Assembly (NCBI GenBank): GCA_031278795.1
Contig: JAITJT010000048.1
Coordinates: 1 to 7,049, forward strand
DNA length: 7,049 nucleotides
From: Deltaproteobacteria bacterium
GTDB lineage: Bacteria > Desulfobacterota > Desulfarculia > Adiutricales > Adiutricaceae
Reading direction: 5' to 3'
The position numbers were made by a program, and so were the translations under genes. This document shows positions 4,938-7,049 of this stretch, piece after piece (position 1 is the stretch's first letter; each line of letters begins with the position of its first letter). The notes beneath the pieces were generated by a model, which was given only the letters and a program-made list of their open reading frames with translations, was not told the origin of the DNA and searched no databases.

Positions 4938-5951
4938 TTGGCTTATAAATATTCACAAAGGTTGCGTTTTACCATCTTGAACAACACAAAACTACAAGGA
5001 AGCTCACATATAGCGGGCGCCCGGGAGGTGATTCTGACCGAGGCCAGGGGCCTGGAGCTACTCTCCATGAGCCTGGATGAGAGTTTCAACCAGGCGGTGG
5101 AGCTGGCGCTGAGGATCAAGGGAAAAATCGCCGTGACCGGCATGGGCAAGAGCGGCTACATAGCCAGGAAAGTGGCGGCCACTCTCTCATCCACCGGAAG
5201 CCCGGCCTTCTTTATCCACCCGTCCGAGGCGGCGCACGGCGATCTGGGCATGCTGGAGCCAGGAAAAGATCTGCTCATGGCCTATTCCAACTCCGGGGAG
5301 ACCAGCGAGCTCTCGGTCTTACTGGAGTTCTCGGCTAGGTCCCAGATACCCGTCATAGGCATTACCACTAATAAACAGAGTTTTCTGGGAACCCACTCGG
5401 ATATTGTGATTAGCCTTCCGGACAAGGCCGAGGCCTGCCCCTTGGGCTGCGCCCCCACCACCTCCACCACCATGATGCTGGCCTTTGGGGATGCCTTCGC
5501 CCTGAGCCTGCTCTCGGCCAGGGGTTTCACCATAGACGATTTCCACAAGTATCATCCAGGCGGCAAACTGGGCTCCAAACTGAAAAAAGTAGGAGATCTC
5601 ATGCACACCGGAGACGAGATGCCCCTGGCGGCGAAAGATGCCCTCTTAAAAGACGTTCTATATATCATGACCGGTAAACGCCTGGGCTGCCTGGGGATTG
5701 TCGAGGATGGGGCATTAATTGGGATTATAACCGACGGCGACTTGAGGAGGCATATGGGGAAGACCCTTCTGGAGGCTAAAACCTCAGACATCATGACCAA
5801 AAACCCCATTAGCTTCAGCCCAGACACCATGGCCGCCAAGGCCCTTTCCCAGATGCAGGAAAAAGAGATTACCAACGCCTTCGTCCTGGGTGAGGGACAT
5901 AGCCCCTTGGGGGTAATACACATCCACGACCTCCTGGCGGCTGGCTTGTAG
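4938..5951 (+). CDS. kdsD: Arabinose-5-phosphate isomerase (KpsF/GutQ family)
   Basis: Cytosolic aldol-ketol isomerase converting D-ribulose 5-phosphate to D-arabinose 5-phosphate, the first step toward Kdo of the LPS inner core. The 337-residue protein has an N-terminal SIS domain (about 50-200) and two C-terminal CBS repeats (about 215-275 and 282-335), the standard KdsD layout. The segments GMGKSG (68-73), HPSEAAHGDLG (94-104), SNSGETSE (117-124), EACPLG (165-170) and HPGGKLG (206-212) match E. coli KdsD. Its active-site residues K59, H88, E111, E152 and H193 appear as K71, H100, E124, E165 and H206, so the enzyme looks intact. GutQ and KpsF paralogues cannot be excluded, since no other Kdo gene is in the window. 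The start is uncertain: TTG at 4938 gives the longest frame but has no clear ribosome binding site, and TTG at 4977 is an alternative. Confidence 0.93.
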   Translation: MAYKYSQRLRFTILNNTKLQGSSHIAGAREVILTEARGLELLSMSLDESFNQAVELALRIKGKIAVTGMGKSGYIARKVAATLSSTGSPAFFIHPSEAAHGDLGMLEPGKDLLMAYSNSGETSELSVLLEFSARSQIPVIGITTNKQSFLGTHSDIVISLPDKAEACPLGCAPTTSTTMMLAFGDAFALSLLSARGFTIDDFHKYHPGGKLGSKLKKVGDLMHTGDEMPLAAKDALLKDVLYIMTGKRLGCLGIVEDGALIGIITDGDLRRHMGKTLLEAKTSDIMTKNPISFSPDTMAAKALSQMQEKEITNAFVLGEGHSPLGVIHIHDLLAAGL

Positions 5952-5966
5952 ATAAAAGTCATATAT

Positions 5967-6036
5967 AGAGCCATCTTTCAATTTAAGCCTCTTAGCTATC
6001 TTTGAGGCAGAAGGCCTTAATCCAAGATGGGCCTCT
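5967..6036 (+). promoter_or_regulatory. Nested stem structure in the kdsD-yggT spacer
   Basis: AGAGCCATCTT (5967-5977) pairs with AAGATGG-gc-CTCT (6024-6036), 11 pairs with a two-base bulge. Inside it GCCTC (5987-5991) pairs with GAGGC (6004-6008), and TTAA (5983-5986) can pair with TTAA (6017-6020). There is no T tail, so it is not an ordinary terminator. It could be a processing or stability element, or a leader control element of yggT. Confidence 0.4.
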
Positions 6037-6067
6037 ACAGTTTAAGGTAAATATAACCACTAAAAGC

Positions 6068-6073
6068 GAGGGA
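6068..6073 (+). promoter_or_regulatory. Ribosome binding site supporting the TTG start of yggT
   Basis: GAGGGA ends six bases before TTG at 6080. No ATG or GTG in the frame lies near, and the TTG gives a first membrane segment of normal length, so TTG initiation is likely. Confidence 0.6.
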
Positions 6074-6079
6074 CTCTAA

Positions 6080-6700
6080 TTGAATTCAAGTCTTCTGGTA
6101 ACTATTGGTTACGCTATCTGGCTGATTCTAACCATATATATCTGGATTATTGTCATCGCCGCCCTGGTAAGCTGGTTCTCACCGGATCGCCGGAGCCCCT
6201 TTGTGCGCTTTTTGGACAAGGTGACCAGCCCTGCCTTAAACTTCACCCGGCGCTTCGTTCGACTCACCTTCGGCGGCCTCGATTTCACCCCGCTTCTACT
6301 CATACTGGCCCTCTATTTCATAGCCGAGGTGATAAAGCTCAGCTGCTACAATATTGGCCATGACGCTAAAATCTACGTGATATTCCCCATCATAGTCATC
6401 TGCCTGGTGCAGATGATTAAATCCCTGTGCTGGTTCATCTTCATATTAATGATAGTGAGGATCTTCATGTCCCTCATCCAGCCCAATCCCTACAATCCCC
6501 TGGTGCTCATTGTCTACGGCACCACGGAACCACTCCTCAACCCCCTCAAGGGCCTCATTCCCAAGGGCCCCTGGAACCTGGATCTGAAGGCCGTCCTCTT
6601 TCTGGCCTTTATATTGCTCTTTGACATCTTCGTCCTCAACAACATCCTCGCGGCCAGCGTAAACTGGGGCGCCACCTATGGCCTCTCCCGCATCAGCTAA
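6080..6700 (+). CDS. yggT: YggT family integral membrane protein
   Basis: A 206-residue inner-membrane protein made of two YGGT repeats. Repeat one spans about 5-87, with WFSPDRRSPFVRFLDKVTSP at 32-51. Repeat two spans about 103-190, with the corresponding LIQPNPYNPLVLIVYGTTEP at 132-151. Each repeat has a hydrophobic helix, the Asn/Asp-Pro loop with a re-entrant-like Pro segment, and a second helix. Membrane segments are expected near 7-31, 69-87, 100-132 (perhaps two) and 170-191. The two-repeat layout and length match E. coli YggT (about 188 residues). The molecular function is not settled; links with osmotic tolerance, membrane protein integration and, for single-repeat relatives, cell division (YlmG) have been proposed. 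The 3' end overlaps the yggU start by 23 bp, so the two are co-transcribed and probably translationally coupled. Confidence 0.9.
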   Translation: MNSSLLVTIGYAIWLILTIYIWIIVIAALVSWFSPDRRSPFVRFLDKVTSPALNFTRRFVRLTFGGLDFTPLLLILALYFIAEVIKLSCYNIGHDAKIYVIFPIIVICLVQMIKSLCWFIFILMIVRIFMSLIQPNPYNPLVLIVYGTTEPLLNPLKGLIPKGPWNLDLKAVLFLAFILLFDIFVLNNILAASVNWGATYGLSRIS

Positions 6701-7004
6701 GCCCCTCTTACTCAAAGTAAGGGTCTCTCCCTCCTCCTCCAAGAACAAACTTACGGGCTACCTGGGAGAGGATTTGAAGATTAGCCTCACCGCCCCTCCG
6801 GTGGACGGAAAGGCCAATGACGCGCTTATAGCCTTCCTCTCCAAGGCCCTGGGCCTAAAAAAAGCGGATCTGGAGATCCACAGCGGACAATCCAGCCGCA
6901 GCAAGGTGGTGAAGATTGAGGGTATAACTAAGGAAGAGGCCCATAAACGCCTCAAAGAGCTTATGGATAAGGAAGATTCCCAGAAAAAATCCAAAAACCC
7001 TTAA
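6678..7004 (+). CDS. yggU: DUF167 / YggU family protein
   Basis: A 108-residue soluble protein of the DUF167 (YggU) family. The core is typical: KVRVSPSSSKNKL (13-25), the strand LKISLTAPPVDGKANDAL (33-50), a helix through LSKALG (54-59), IHSGQSSRSKVVKIEG (67-82) and a C-terminal helix. The tail from about residue 97 is charged and Lys-rich, slightly longer than in the E. coli protein (about 96 residues). The biochemical role is unknown. The ATG at 6678 lies inside yggT with GGGG (6666-6669) eight bases upstream, consistent with coupled translation. Neighbourhood with yggT is widely conserved in proteobacteria. Confidence 0.92.
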   Translation: MASPASAKPLLLKVRVSPSSSKNKLTGYLGEDLKISLTAPPVDGKANDALIAFLSKALGLKKADLEIHSGQSSRSKVVKIEGITKEEAHKRLKELMDKEDSQKKSKNP

Positions 7005-7021
7005 TTTAAGCCATATTATTG

Positions 7022-7049
7022 GGCCTTTTGTTTTGGGGCCTTTTCTTTT
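7022..7049 (+). terminator. Possible terminator at the window edge
   Basis: GGCC (7022-7025) can pair with GGCC (7037-7040) around an 11-nt loop, followed by TTTTCTTTT to the window end. The stem is short, so the call is weak. If real, it closes the yggT-yggU unit. Confidence 0.3.

Overview
The window reads as chromosomal DNA of a Gram-negative bacterium. The evidence is a KdsD-type arabinose-5-phosphate isomerase (the Kdo/lipopolysaccharide pathway), a lipoprotein of the RlpA family, a PBP4-type peptidase with a signal peptide, and a type IV pilin. Genes often use ATA and AGG codons, and at least one starts with TTG. The gene set and protein style would fit a deltaproteobacterium (Desulfobacterota-like), but that placement is a low-confidence impression. 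The contrast between moderately GC-rich genes and a very AT-rich 1.5 kb gene-free block suggests a genome with decayed or acquired segments.

Layout, left to right. Positions 1-494 hold no convincing gene; they contain a nine-codon ORF with a good ribosome binding site and an 11-bp tandem repeat. At 495-926 (+) lies a single type IV pilin gene, closed by a strong intrinsic terminator. From about 1008 to 2546 there is an AT-rich stretch with no recognisable gene. It carries a 17-bp-period tandem array (1826-1921), two long imperfect hairpins that both have 32-nt loops (1391-1460 and 2106-2170), and a 65-codon start-less open frame ending at the array.

From 2547 to 4574 two cell-wall genes diverge: dacB/PBP4 (-) and rlpA (+). 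Their 5' ends overlap by 33 bp, so each ribosome binding site lies inside the other gene. A strong hairpin terminator follows rlpA. kdsD (+) comes next after a 360-bp spacer, then a 128-bp spacer with a nested inverted repeat, then yggT and yggU (+), overlapping by 23 bp in an operon-like pair.

The common theme is the cell envelope: peptidoglycan trimming (dacB), a septal or glycan-binding lipoprotein (rlpA), an LPS sugar precursor (kdsD), a small membrane protein (yggT) and a surface pilin. I do not see a complete novel defence or mobile system. The most unusual parts are the AT-rich block with its repeat array and hairpins, and the head-to-head overlap of dacB and rlpA.
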